In this document: one piece after another, positions 1 to 10,748 of the stretch
Layout of the letters: every line of letters begins with the position of its first letter
Numbering within the stretch: the first letter of the stretch is position 1
From: Sclerotinia nivalis
Taxonomy: Eukaryota; Ascomycota; Leotiomycetes; Helotiales; Sclerotiniaceae
Length of the DNA stretch: 64,000 bases
Assembly: GCA_029531795.1 (NCBI GenBank)
Contig: JAPEIS010000006.1
Location: 2,418,001 to 2,482,000, forward strand
Direction: 5' to 3'
Translations under genes and position numbers: made by a program
Notes under the pieces: generated by a model
What the model saw: only the letters and a program-made list of their open reading frames with translations
Database searches by the model: none
What the model was told of the DNA's origin: nothing

Positions 1-76
1 AGGCGAATGAACATAATATGTGCACTCTTACTCATGGAAACATACGCACATGCACCTTTATTAACTTACACACCAG

Positions 77-1280
77 TCACTACCAAAAGACAGCTCATTA
101 CAACACCACTCATCTAAGAAGACAAGCATTCTACGCCTTACCCCGAGCCCACTGGGAACTCCTCGCATCACCACCCATCAACTATCTCGACACCCTAATA
201 GCCGTCGATGACGCCATAGACCACAATGCCGAACTCTCAGAAGCCATCTTAACAGCCGCGCTCTCATCCTTCAATCTCCCCTATCCCTCCTCAAACTTTA
301 ACGCCGACACTAAATCACCAGATGATTTCCGTGGTACAGCCACCTCAGGTGATCTCGAAAAAGCCCGCAGTACCCTCCGCCAAATGTACCGAGACTGGTC
401 GTCTGAAGGAGCCGCCGAACGCAACGCATCCTACGGCCCCGTGATGCAAGCTCTCCAAGACGAACGAGCCAAATCCTCACCTCTGAATCGCAACATGCGC
501 GTCCTCGTCCCCGGTGCAGGTCTCGGCCGCCTAGTATTTGATCTCTGTATGCAAGGATTCGACGTCGAAGGCAATGAGATTAGTTACCATCAACTTCTAG
601 CTAGTGCATATATTCTCAATTTTTGTCCTGAGAAAGAAAACCACACTATTTTCCCCTGGATCCATTCCTTCTCCAACCACAAAACTCGAAGTAATCATCT
701 GAAATCCGTCAAAATCCCAGATATACATCCAGGGGACGCACTGAACTCCAACCCCCAAGCAGGAGAAATGAGGATGAGTGCCTCCGATTTCCTCCTCTTA
801 TACGGCCACGAAGAACGCGCCTCATCCTACGACGCAGTAGCCTCCGTCTTCTTCCTCGACACGGCTCCAAACATAATCCGCTATCTAGAAGTTATCCGCA
901 ATTGTCTCAAACCCGGCGGCCTACTCATAAACATGGGACCACTCCTCTGGCACTTCGAAAACAATCCACCTGGTGCCTCGACACCCTCTTCTTCCAAACA
1001 AGACGGCAATCAAACTCAAAATCAAGGAATAGCCGACCCCGGTAGTATTGAACTCACAAACTCGGAAGTCCTTCTTCTGCTCCCGAAATTGGGATTCACG
1101 GTTCTTACTTCCTCGACTGATTTACGTGCGCCTTATATTCAAGATCCGGATTCTATGCTTCAAAATACTTATTCGGCTAGTTTTTGGGTGGCGAGGAAGA
1201 CTGAGGTTGAGGTTGAAGTTGATGGGAATCTTAAACATGTACATGCACACGGAAATGAAAAGATTGAGGAAATGATATAG
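77..1280 (+). CDS. Carnosine N-methyltransferase-like protein (N2227 family), 5' partial
   Basis: SAM-dependent methyltransferase of the N2227/CARNMT1 family. The family methylates carnosine to anserine in animals and has a yeast member; the natural substrate in filamentous fungi is unclear. The frame shows the conserved lead-in RRQAFYALPRAHWELL, then the SAM-binding motif VLVPGAGLGRLVFDL followed by EGNEISYHQLLASAYILNF, then the late motif SVFFLDTAPNIIRYLE and the beta-strand LKPGGLLINMGPLLWHFE. The frame is open to an ATG at 18, but the first 19 codons look non-coding. TTAAC followed by ACACCAG at 61-76 reads as the end of an intron, so I place the exon start near 77 and the true start codon left of the window. 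The stop is at 1280. The short acidic C-terminus after SASFWVARK is not conserved-looking. Family assignment is secure; the 5' end is missing. Confidence 0.85.
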
Positions 1281-2395
1281 CGGGCGGTACTCCGTGCACA
1301 CCACCAATAATATAAGAAGATGAAATTGCAGCAAATCAAGCATAAGACAGCCGGGTATAGAATATAAAACATCATACATATTAAAGCAAAAATTACACAC
1401 AGATAGAAGAATAGAAGAGAAACACATCATGGTTTATAGATATAGAGTTCCGAAGATATCTTTGCTATAGATCGAGATCCAAATTCAAAATATAAAAATT
1501 AGTGGTTTACTATATACTTATTCTTGTCGTCTCATGTATTCTTAATAATGTATGATGTATAATATATTTTCATCTCTGTACGAGTACGCGCAGCTTGAAA
1601 CTCCGAATGCTAGGGACCTCAGTAATTGTTCTGATTGATCAAACAGCCCCATTTTCAAGGTTTCCCTTTCTTTCTTAATACTGATCTGGCGTTTGGAGTT
1701 TTATACTTTCTGGAAGCTTGAGGATCGCATCTTCATATCTCATCTTCACATCATCTAATTTTCAACCTCACATCCCACTGGACACATTACAATGCACCTA
1801 ATCCTCACAAATTTCCCATCCTCTTCACCCCCTACAACAACAACAATACGCTGCACACACCACAAACATATCAACAAAAACAGGAACCCAAATAAAAAAT
1901 AGAATAGAATAGAGATAGATAAATCCATCCATCTACACTACAAAATATCAATCAATCTTTCATTAGGTATCATGACACCATTATCATCTCTATATTATAT
2001 CATATCCTATCATATCATATCCTATCATATCATATCCTTAATCCTCATATCCTTAATCCTCAAATCCTCATATCCTCATATCCTTCCTCATTTTTCGTAA
2101 CCATCTACATACAAATTTCATAATTCATTAATCTCATCTCATCTCATCTGCAACTCAACTCAAACTCATTTTCTGCATGGGGAATATAAGCCAGAAACGT
2201 AAAAGTGAACAAAAAACACAAACACAAGCTCCAAAAATCGTAAAATAGGAGAGAAAAAAAATTGTATCCAATCTAGTCCAAGGTTCTCCTCCTCTTCCTT
2301 TTTCATCTGCTATTAGATTTCCCAAAGTCTTCCTCAAATCAATCTTCCTAATTCTTGATTTTTCCAAACTTATATTCTCCAACTATTTTCTCAAC
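1281..2395. other. Intergenic, with an AT-rich short-period repeat
   Basis: This is the 3' flank of two convergent genes. It is AT-rich and holds a degenerate CATATCCTAT / ATATCCTTAATCCTC repeat at about 1996-2090. No ORF here has coding character; the small minus-strand frames read through low-complexity sequence. Confidence 0.6.
1996..2090. repeat. CATATC/TATCCT-type microsatellite
   Basis: Alternating CATATCCTAT and CATATCATATC units pass into ATATCCTTAATCCTC units. This is simple slippage-type sequence, probably in the 3' flank of the minus-strand gene that ends at 2396. Confidence 0.8.
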
Positions 2396-3694
2396 TCACA
2401 ATCTATTCCCGACGCCCGCACCACTCGACCCGCTCCCCCTCTCACTCCACATCTTTCTATCCCTCCTACTTTCTCCCAATCTACTCGGTACAGGACTATG
2501 TCCTCTTTCCCTCTCTTTATATTCATAACCTCTCCCATGCCATCTCTCCCCCTCTCCATCATATCCTCTTCCCCCATGAGCTCTCTCCCTTTCCCTTTCC
2601 CCCTCACCTTCATACCCACTATCCCTCTCCCTATCCCTCTCCTTCTCAACTCTAGTCCTCTCCCTCTCCCTCTCCCTATCAACCTTACTCCTCTCCCTAT
2701 CCCTAGCACCCAACCCACTTCTATTCCCCGGCGTCCTCCCACCCGGTCCACTTAAAACCGTGCTCTCCCCAACCTCACTCCTCTCCCACGTATCAATCGT
2801 CCTCGTCGTACTCCTCGCCCTCGCACCCCTCGCTTTAGGCGTGTCACTCTTCTCCGTATCCCTCTGCGTCAATATCGTACTTTCACCTACATCGCTTCTC
2901 TCCCAACTATCTACACTTCTCGGCACACTCAATTCCCTCTCCCTCACATTCGGAACCTTCAAATCATTTTCCCTCTCTCTTTCACCACCACTTCTTCCCC
3001 TCGGGGTCGGCGTCAAAACCGTACTCCCACCAACTTCACTCCTTTCCCACGTATCAATTGTTCTCGTCGAACTTCTAGGGCGATCACGGTTGCCGATTCT
3101 TGATCTACGATGTGAGCGTGATCGTTCATCGGGAGCTTCGTCTTCTTCAAATACGATGATTTCATTTTCTTGTTCCGAATGTTGAATTTCGACTCGTGGG
3201 AGTGATCCTGGTCCTCTATCTCTTCTTTCTGTCTCTTCATCACCAGCCGGTACAATCCTAATTCTCGAATTCGTTTTATTCACATCCGCAGTCATTCCCG
3301 CCCTCATCCGCTCCAGCTCTTTCATATCCCTCTCCAATTCCGGATCCCTCGGATCAGCCGCAACTGTCGTTCGACTCCTAACCGGCAATTCTCCAAAACC
3401 TTGTCCATAAATCCGATTTTGCCTCGACTTCCTTCTCTCCCCATTATAACTGGAGATCCCATGTATCTTTTCCAATTTCTCATCCGGTTCCAACTCCTCC
3501 CCAATAACAACCGGTCCACTCCCATAACTAACCACCTCATCTCTTCCCATCCGGTTTCTTCTTTTTCCATGTTCGCCATTCACAGTCGTATCTCCTAGTA
3601 ATAAATCATCGGCTGTCATATGAGTTTTTTCCGTCATGGCTCTGGTGGATGTTCGATGTGATCTCCTCTTTTTCTTTTTGCGTCGTCGATGCAT
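2396..3694 (-). CDS. Disordered, highly charged protein with three WERS repeats, unknown function
   Basis: A 432-residue single-exon frame from an ATG at 3694. I do not recognise the family. It opens with a strongly basic stretch (RRRKKKKRR, nuclear-signal-like). A middle part follows with EELEPDEKLEKIHG and a hydrophobic-acidic segment EIIVFEEDEAPDE. Then come three copies of a 16-residue motif of the form T-I-D-T-W-E-R-S-E-V-G-E-S-T-V-L, at about residues 211, 258 and 297. The C-terminal third is an RE/RD-rich charged region with many RERER runs. There are no membrane segments and no recognisable catalytic motif. The opposite strand is also open over much of this length, but only because of low complexity. 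The recurring tryptophan motif suggests a repeated short binding site; that is inference. The RE/RD tail recalls splicing-associated disordered proteins only in composition. Confidence 0.7.
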   Translation of the reverse strand: MHRRRKKKKRRSHRTSTRAMTEKTHMTADDLLLGDTTVNGEHGKRRNRMGRDEVVSYGSGPVVIGEELEPDEKLEKIHGISSYNGERRKSRQNRIYGQGFGELPVRSRTTVAADPRDPELERDMKELERMRAGMTADVNKTNSRIRIVPAGDEETERRDRGPGSLPRVEIQHSEQENEIIVFEEDEAPDERSRSHRRSRIGNRDRPRSSTRTIDTWERSEVGGSTVLTPTPRGRSGGERERENDLKVPNVRERELSVPRSVDSWERSDVGESTILTQRDTEKSDTPKARGARARSTTRTIDTWERSEVGESTVLSGPGGRTPGNRSGLGARDRERSKVDRERERERTRVEKERDRERDSGYEGEGERERERAHGGRGYDGEGERWHGRGYEYKERERGHSPVPSRLGESRRDRKMWSERGSGSSGAGVGNRL

Positions 3695-4087
3695 AAGTGA
3701 TTCTTGATATTTAACGCGGTCTATTCCTTATAAAAGTTGGATAATCAGCAAGTTGGTCTACTAAAATTTGTGTTTGGAGATGATGTCTCCTCACTACATT
3801 ATCATTTCATCTAAAGATGGTTTTGATATGTGACGTGATGTAATAAAATTATTGGAAGTTAGATAATGAAAAACGCCCTTCACAAGAGTCCCAGCCATTC
3901 AAATTTTGGTATCAATCTGCTCCCTATTCCCCCATTTTAAGAAATAAAAAGAGTGTAATCAAGGGATTATTAATATTGGAAAGTAACCATGAAAATGAAA
4001 GTAACTTCAACGCATCCCCTCAAACTTCAAATTAGATCATCAGACGGAAACTAGCCCCTAATAAATCAAACGCTTATGAATATTACT
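3695..4087. other. Intergenic between two minus-strand genes
   Basis: AT-rich spacer holding the promoter of the gene starting at 3694 and the 3' end of the hydrolase gene. I see no RNA gene or repeat in it. Confidence 0.5.
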
Positions 4088-6115
4088 TCATGCATCACTT
4101 TCACGTCTTGCATCAATTTCGGCTGTCATTATAGCCCTACGATCATCTGCACTCGCCTCATCAATAACCTTGTGAAACATGCCCTTACCTTTATTCAACA
4201 GTAGTAATTTTCTTTCATATGGGCCGAGATTTTCTTCGATAAGAGTTTGGATGATTGGTGCATTCTTTTCCGGTCCATCATATTCCCACACCCATCTCAA
4301 GTCGCTGGTACGTTCATCGTCTAGTGCTGCTGGCGCCGTTGGACCCCATGTGGCAGTTGGCGGGATAGGATCGGTGACTTTAATACGAATTTGATCAAGA
4401 CGCCATGGTCCTTTCTTGAGTAGCGCTGGGCATTTATACTTTGTCATGTCGTCATCACCAAGTCCCCCAAGATCAAGTCGAATTCGTACACTTGAGTGGA
4501 TACGTTCATTAGTATGTGTCATTGGTACCCCAATTGAGATACCTGTATTTGGATCTAAACGTTGGTAAAGACCAGGAGTTCTAGTCTCTTTACCTGCGAG
4601 GGTCCACTATTAAATGTCAGTCTCCCTGTTATTCGACAAGGGATGTGAATAATGTTGGGATACGACCAGAAATGATTATACTTACAATGCCGGTATTTGA
4701 GCTATAAATCTTACCCAGAGCCCATGGACGAACTGGGTGATGTTTTTCGTATACGGCTGGCGTTGCCCATTCATTGATTGGCCTCGAGAACCTGAAAATA
4801 GAAGTGGAAGGAGGTGGCAGAGTTTCGTAGTAATTAACATTCTTTTTAAAAATTATGTCGATAGCATCATCATGAAAAGCAATCCCGATAGAAGCAAGCT
4901 GATCCATCATCCAGGCCAAAGTAATGTTTGCAACCTCTTGATCATCATACCCTCCTCCGACATTTGCATGACTTCCAGGGAACCAGACTTGACGTAGATC
5001 AGTGGGTTCATCATCGAAATCCCTTATCTCCCATACGGCAGGACTAAAAGGTCTTCGATTTTCATCGAGCGCCAAAGCTTGGAAAGCATGTCTGATGTAA
5101 CCGGAAAGATTCGTATCGTGAAATTTATATTCCTTAGTTGAATGTGGAAGTCCAAGTTTTGCAAGTAGAGCAATATTTGGAATACCCAAAGAACCTACAG
5201 TATCCCACACGGCAACTGCATGAACTCGAATTCTAGATCCATTCGGATCATTAACTCGGGTTAAACCTTCTTCTTCCAATCTCTTCTTGTACTCATTACC
5301 GTCTTTTGGTTTGTTTGAGAATGGAATATCCGGAAAGATATCATGGTAATCGGGATTTCTGAAATTTTCCTGGTCTTTGAACACAGCATAGAAGTTGGCC
5401 ATGCCATGACGGGTGAGTAGCCCGATGTCAGAGATCATCCCTGCAACACTTCTAGCAGTGAATGCTCCACGAGAGAAACCGACAAGAATAATTTCATCGC
5501 CGGGGGTATAATTGGCGGCAATGAAACTGTAAACTTCACGAATGTTCTTGGTGTATGTTAGTACATATTCTAAGCTCGGGGCAAAGCAATTACTACCTCA
5601 GAAATACCAGTGCCAAGCATACCTCCACTGAGGGTATCCATCATAGTACTACCGGTACCAACACCGGAATGATAATAAATGATTTGATGAGTACCATCTC
5701 GACCATATCTTCTCAAAGCTCTTGAAAGACGAGTCACGTTACTTGGAGTCTATGAAGAGGTAAAATTAGTGGATGAATTTCGCTTGATTGGCTAGAAAGT
5801 GGAGATGGCGGTGAAGGGGGTGTGGTACGATAACGTCCCGATCAAATAACGCCAACCTGAAAATTGATCAACGAGGAATATGTTTTATATATGAGAGTAA
5901 TGCCTGTGTAACTTACTTGTAATGTACCAGTTGGTTTGTAAGGAATAAGTGTTGGTTTGTTAAATCCATCATCACTAATATTGATAGTCAGTAGGTTTGA
6001 TCGTGTGACTTGAGTGAAGGGGAACTATAAGATCTTACCTATCCATCCATGTTCCATCACAACATAGAATTAAACGTTTGGGAAGAACATGTTTTTGACT
6101 TTCATATTCATCCAT
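4088..6115 (-). CDS. DUF2235 alpha/beta hydrolase (Tle1-like), five exons
   Basis: Rebuilt as exons 6115-6039, 5974-5917, 5749-5597, 5546-4686 and 4606-4088; the sum is 555 codons plus stop and frame is kept at every junction. The N-terminus carries the DUF2235 hallmark KRLILCCDGTWMD. Then come TPSNVTRLSRALRRYG, YYHSGVGTGS, the nucleophile elbow GFSRGA (Ser about residue 121) and the late motif WFPGSHANVGGGY, which supplies the usual Asp/His region. DUF2235 proteins are related to bacterial type VI secretion phospholipases (Tle1); the fungal members are intracellular lipases or esterases of unproven substrate. There is no signal peptide. Splice sites are canonical, for example donor GTAAGT at 4685 and branch TACTAAC before the acceptor of exon 4. 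The 167-nt second intron is longer than its neighbours and could hide a micro-exon. Confidence 0.88.
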
Positions 6116-7659
6116 CTTGTTTTGTGTAACTTGGTGTCGGCGAGGAGAATGTACTGTAATGTTCTCGACAGAAATGAGGGACCACACCACAAAAATGATG
6201 ATTCTGTTGTCATGTACTTAGTGAAATGGAACCCGAAGGACAAATACTAGAGAAGGTTGAATTCATACCTGTAGTTTCGAAAGGTAGATATATGTATATA
6301 TATGTATATAAATAGAAAAATTATCAAGGGTATCAAGGAATGATAATGTGAAGCTCTTTCGGAATTGATTCGTAAATGCGTAATGCGTAATGAAGCGAGA
6401 ATAACTTCGTATCAAAACTCTTGAGTTCCTAAAAACTAGATGTGAGGAGTTGAAAGCAAACAATTTATACAAAACCAGAAGGGAGCAAGCCTCTCTCTTT
6501 TTCCCTTTTCCCTTTTCTCTTTCCCCTCACTATCCCGAGGCTGATCGTCCGAATGTATTAATTTTCTCGATCAATATTGGCTTGATAAATGCATCAGAGT
6601 GTATCACCATTGATTTTCAGCCATCTCTAAAGAACGTTGCAGTGACACTCATCACAAATATCCGCTCTTTTCAGCACCGATTTGAAGAACTATTTAAGCC
6701 TCCGACATCATTTTTGTAAAGAATGTAGCATGTAATGGAGTATTAAGGAATAAAATTCTGCTGCTTTGGAAACTTTCTGGTGATCAAAGGTGGTGTTGAG
6801 GTTGGTTAAATTTCTACCTAGGTAAGGTTTATGTGCTGGTCTTTCTTTCCGCCTCTTTCTATGGGCAAAACATGATCTGCCAATCTCACCGTGCCAGCCA
6901 GCCTTACAAATGATTTCATCAAGGATTATTGAAATTTTGATGAATTTGATTCGTCAACGCCATCTTTATAAATTTTGCCATGTCAGAGGATATTTTATTG
7001 GATGAATTATATGAAGAACCCCATTTTTTTATGTTGTGGACCCGATTGTGGCTTTACATGAACAGAGCGTTGAGACTTTTTTCCTTTCACCGTCATGCCG
7101 TACCATGATCAATTAGGTCAATTACATTTCAACCACTTGGCGCCAATGTGATAAAATATCAATGAGGTTGAGGGTTGAGGGTTGAGGATTGAGGATTGAT
7201 TGACTCGACATATTAATTTTTATGCGAGAAAGTTCTCTCGAGGAGAGCTGAGGTTAGATTATGGTGTGAACTAGAAAATCATTAGTCCCACCAAGTTCCC
7301 GTGTCTATTGCAAATCAATATCAAAAGCTACAGTATCTTAGTGGATGCATCAAAGATCACCTAGTATCCCCTTTCAGCCCCCTCACTCCAATTTCTCCAG
7401 ATATATCGGAGTCATCGGAAATGTTTTAGAAGACTCGACACAAGGAATCGATCAAATTGGTATCACTGTGTCGTAGCAAAAAGCCTCTCATGTCTTATCT
7501 TACTGCAAGTCACCCGATAAAGTGAGATGAAGGCGGGGTTCATGTGCCTAGCGTGCCGCTTTCTTGGAGTTCTACAGACCAGAGACGGCTTGGTGATACC
7601 AATTTGATAAAACAAACAACGATGAATACATATATGAAGTATCATCATGAACATGCAAT
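6116..7659. other. Divergent intergenic region
   Basis: Lies between the hydrolase start (-) and the phosphotransferase start (+), so it should hold both promoters. It contains a TATATGTATATATATG stretch near 6290-6310 and a GAGGTTGAGGGTTGAGG direct repeat near 7165-7195. Short ORFs here show no family signature. Confidence 0.5.
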
Positions 7660-8715
7660 ATGTCTGTCAAGCAGGGGACAGATGTACTGATCCCAGTTGA
7701 TAACTTTTACATCCGCAATGGGCTTGGTCAAGAAGATAAACTTACATGTCATGAATTCGTTAGAAATGCCTTTCCAGGGAAGAATATCGAGGAGCCTGCA
7801 TGTCAAGGGTATTGCTCGCTGACCTTTTTCGTGGGAGACGATATCATTGTTCAATTCCGGCCTCCTCAATATAAATTGAACCTCCTGATAACTCATGCCG
7901 CGCGAGAAATTTACGGGTTATTTTGTCCTCGAACTACTTATGTCATCACTCTCGCGAAGTCAGGGTTGTTGGTATATTCGATGAATCGATTATCGGGTGT
8001 TTCATACAGAGATTTTCGAGCAAGCAATACAGCTTTGGCTAACAGTACCACGGCTCGAGCAACGCTGTGTAAAGATCTTGCAACTTTTTTAGCGGTAGGA
8101 TGGCACAGGAAAGATTTTATATCTCTTCCCCTTGGTATTGTGGGATCATCATTGACATCCCGTCTTGAATTACTATCCAGAAATTTACCTTCGCGATTCC
8201 GACCCACGGCAAACAGAATTCTCAAAAATATACAACATATTGAAAGTCTTCCATGGATCCTCAGTCATGGCGATATACTCCCCAGCAATATGATGATCAA
8301 TCCCCTTACGCAACACCTCATTGGACTTGTTGACTGGGCAGAAGCAGAACCTCTACCATTCGGAACCTGTTTTTACGGACTTGAAGAAATTCTCGGCGAA
8401 ATTACGCCTATTGGTTTTCATTACCATCCCGATGCGACATATCTGCGAGAAGTTTTCTGGGCCGAACTGGCCATTCGAATTCCAGAATTAAAAAGCGATA
8501 GACTGATGAAAAGAGTGAGACTTGCGAGGGACTTGGGGGTCTTACTCTGGCATGGCATTGCATGGGACGATGGGGCTATAAATCGGGTCGTGGTGGATGG
8601 AAGGAAGGAGGATGTGGATGAGATACGGAGATTAGATGCCTTTCTGGATGTTGCTGGTGATGCTGATCTTGCCATTAAAGCTACAACTGGCCCGGAGCAT
8701 CCGTCGAAACTTTGA
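7660..8715 (+). CDS. APH-family (aminoglycoside phosphotransferase-like) kinase-like protein
   Basis: An intronless 351-residue frame. The C-lobe has the APH catalytic loop SHGDILPSNMMI (His about 203, Asp about 205, Asn about 210) and the metal-binding LIGLVDWAEAEPLPFG (Asp about 225), which correspond to HxDxxxxN and D-x-D/E in choline-kinase-like folds. The N-lobe is degenerate: I see no clear glycine loop, although DDIIVQFRPPQY could be the beta-strand region that normally holds the ATP-binding Lys, here apparently not conserved. Many such proteins are expanded in filamentous fungi, and their substrates are generally unknown. No signal peptide or membrane segment. Single-copy here, without a metabolic neighbour that would suggest a substrate. 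Confidence 0.8.
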   Translation: MSVKQGTDVLIPVDNFYIRNGLGQEDKLTCHEFVRNAFPGKNIEEPACQGYCSLTFFVGDDIIVQFRPPQYKLNLLITHAAREIYGLFCPRTTYVITLAKSGLLVYSMNRLSGVSYRDFRASNTALANSTTARATLCKDLATFLAVGWHRKDFISLPLGIVGSSLTSRLELLSRNLPSRFRPTANRILKNIQHIESLPWILSHGDILPSNMMINPLTQHLIGLVDWAEAEPLPFGTCFYGLEEILGEITPIGFHYHPDATYLREVFWAELAIRIPELKSDRLMKRVRLARDLGVLLWHGIAWDDGAINRVVVDGRKEDVDEIRRLDAFLDVAGDADLAIKATTGPEHPSKL

Positions 8716-9520
8716 GAGGATAGTCTTCGAGACATAGAAAAACCAGCTTGATCTTTGACGGTTCATATAGCGACTTTCACCCATTCGATCTTTTAGTCCA
8801 GCCTAGCTGAGAATGAGTTTGAGTTGGATAGCTTTACTCTCACCTCATCCAATTTTTTCTTCTCGAGAGATATCGAACAATAACCACTCATTACATTACT
8901 TCATTATTCCAACACGATTTCAACACCAAAACCAACATCCCATCTCTCATCTTCCATCTTTACTCCCGGGATAAAACCATCGGTATTCAACATTCCTCCT
9001 CACCCCCTCATCCTCTCTCTTCCTCTGACTTTTCCAGTGCGTCACATCGACTTATCTGTTTACAAACAACATCCTTCTACCACCCTACCACCACATTATC
9101 CCTTCCAACTTTCAAATCCATTCACCATTTCCCTGTATATTGGAATTTTTATATTGAGATGCCCGCTATCTTTTAGAGATAGATATATCTCCTGTGTTTT
9201 TTTTTCTTCTCTATACAGCTGGGATATTTCTTTTTGTCATGCTTTTATTCGTTTGTCTAGATTTATTGTATATTGCCAGCCACTTCATAAGATGGATACC
9301 CAGTAGAGCAAGGCATGACGAGGGAGAGACGTTTTGCAGGATTGTTTTATCGTTATTTGTATTTTATTTGTAATTCGATGTTGTCATTCTACTGAATATC
9401 AAGACTCTGTTCTACCATTCAAATCCTTATATACTTATAGATGTACTGAATCTATCCATCTCACAGTTATCATATATCCAACCAGCCCCCAAACCACCAA
9501 TTTGCCAGCCCCACCTAACC
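8716..9520. other. Intergenic, convergent 3' ends
   Basis: Pyrimidine-rich sequence (many TCATC, CCATC and CTTCC words) between the phosphotransferase and the dehydrogenase gene. The small frames at 9037-9306 and 9334-9603 are low-complexity and not supported as genes. Confidence 0.5.
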
Positions 9521-10748
9521 TCAAAGTTTCGCCTTCTGCCCCTCCTCCTCCTCCGCAGGTCCACCTCTACTCACCACCTCCCCACCATCCAGCACCAAAT
9601 TAGCCCCATTAACATGACTTCCCGCCCTACTAGCCAAATAAACCACCGCTCCCGCAATATCCTCCGGTCTCCCCAACCTCCCATTTGGATTCGCCTTTGC
9701 TAACTTCTGCACTCCTCCTTTCATTTCCATAAGGGCATTGGCCATTTTTGAAGGGAAGAAACCGGGGGATATGGAATTGCAGAGGATGTGGCGGGGCCCG
9801 AGTTCGATGGCGAGATTGCGGGTGAGGTGGATGGCAGCGGCTTTGGAGGCGGAGTAGCCGATTGCGGAGTTGGGGGATGAAGGGGCGACGGCGAGGCCCG
9901 CGACGGACTAAGGGGGGGTTAGTAGGGTGGTGGGATTGGGATTGGAATTGCTTGAGAGGAAATGGGGGGATGATTGAAATGGGATTCGAGATCGGGGTTA
10001 CAGAATGCAACATTGGAACACTTACTGCTGTCACTATCACTCGAGAAGGATCTTCGAGAGTAGCTGCCTTTTGAAGGAGCGGTGCGAATCTGTATTTCGA
10101 CACATTAATAACCTCTCATAACTACCATCTCAGAGTTATATCACCGAGGACATCATTGCCAGGGGAAAAACATACAATCTCACAGTCCCAAAAACACTCT
10201 TAACATTTAAATTCATAACCTTCGCAAACGCATCATCAGGATGCGTATCGAATTTTTCTCCCCAAGTAGCACCCGCATTTGCGAATAAAATATCGATATG
10301 ATCTGTCGTTTTAGATACTTCGGAGACGAGATGAGCAATTCCTTCAATGGTGGATATGTCGGCTGGAACGGATATGGCTTTTGCGCCTGGAGAGAGATTG
10401 GGGAGGGAATTGAGGGTTGAGACGGCGGAGGCGCAGGCGGACGCTTTGCGGGAGGTTATGTAGACGGTGGTGCAACCGGCTTGGAGGAATCTAGGGGGAG
10501 GGAGGGTTAGTGGTGAGCGGGAGGGGAGGGGTGAATCCGGGGATGGAAAGATGGGAAAGATGGGGATATGGCGATTTCCAATGGCTTTCCAACCCAATTG
10601 AAACCTCTCATCAACAAGAAACAACTATAACTCACGCAGAAGCAGCATGTAACCCTAAACCTCTCGAGCCACCCGTAACCACCGCAATCTTTCCCTTCAG
10701 GGAGAAAAGTGACCCAAAGTCCTTGAGTTCTGTATCGTACTTAGACAT
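9521..10748 (-). CDS. Short-chain dehydrogenase/reductase, four exons
   Basis: Exons 10748-10636, 10490-10176, 10089-10026 and 9907-9521 join to 292 codons plus stop with frame kept. Classical SDR features are in order: cofactor motif TGGSRGLG (about residues 25-32), a possible cofactor-selecting Arg in YITSRKAS, PADIS for adenine contact, the NAG motif in ILFANAGATWGE, NVKSVFGTV, and the active site YSASK (Tyr about 182, Lys about 186), followed by SPGFFPSKM and the C-terminal GRLGRPEDIAGAVVYLAS. The order and spacing resemble 3-oxoacyl-ACP reductase/RhlG-like SDRs; the Arg after the second beta-strand would favour NADPH. The substrate cannot be read from sequence. The C-terminal acidic/lysine tail (EEEEGQK) is unusual. 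Introns carry canonical GTGAGT, GTATGT and GTAAGT donors. Confidence 0.9.

Noticed and set aside
2498..3185. Long plus-strand frames opposite the WERS-repeat protein
   Set aside because: They are Leu/Ser/Pro-rich mirror images of the Arg/Glu-rich coding strand; low complexity keeps the opposite strand open.
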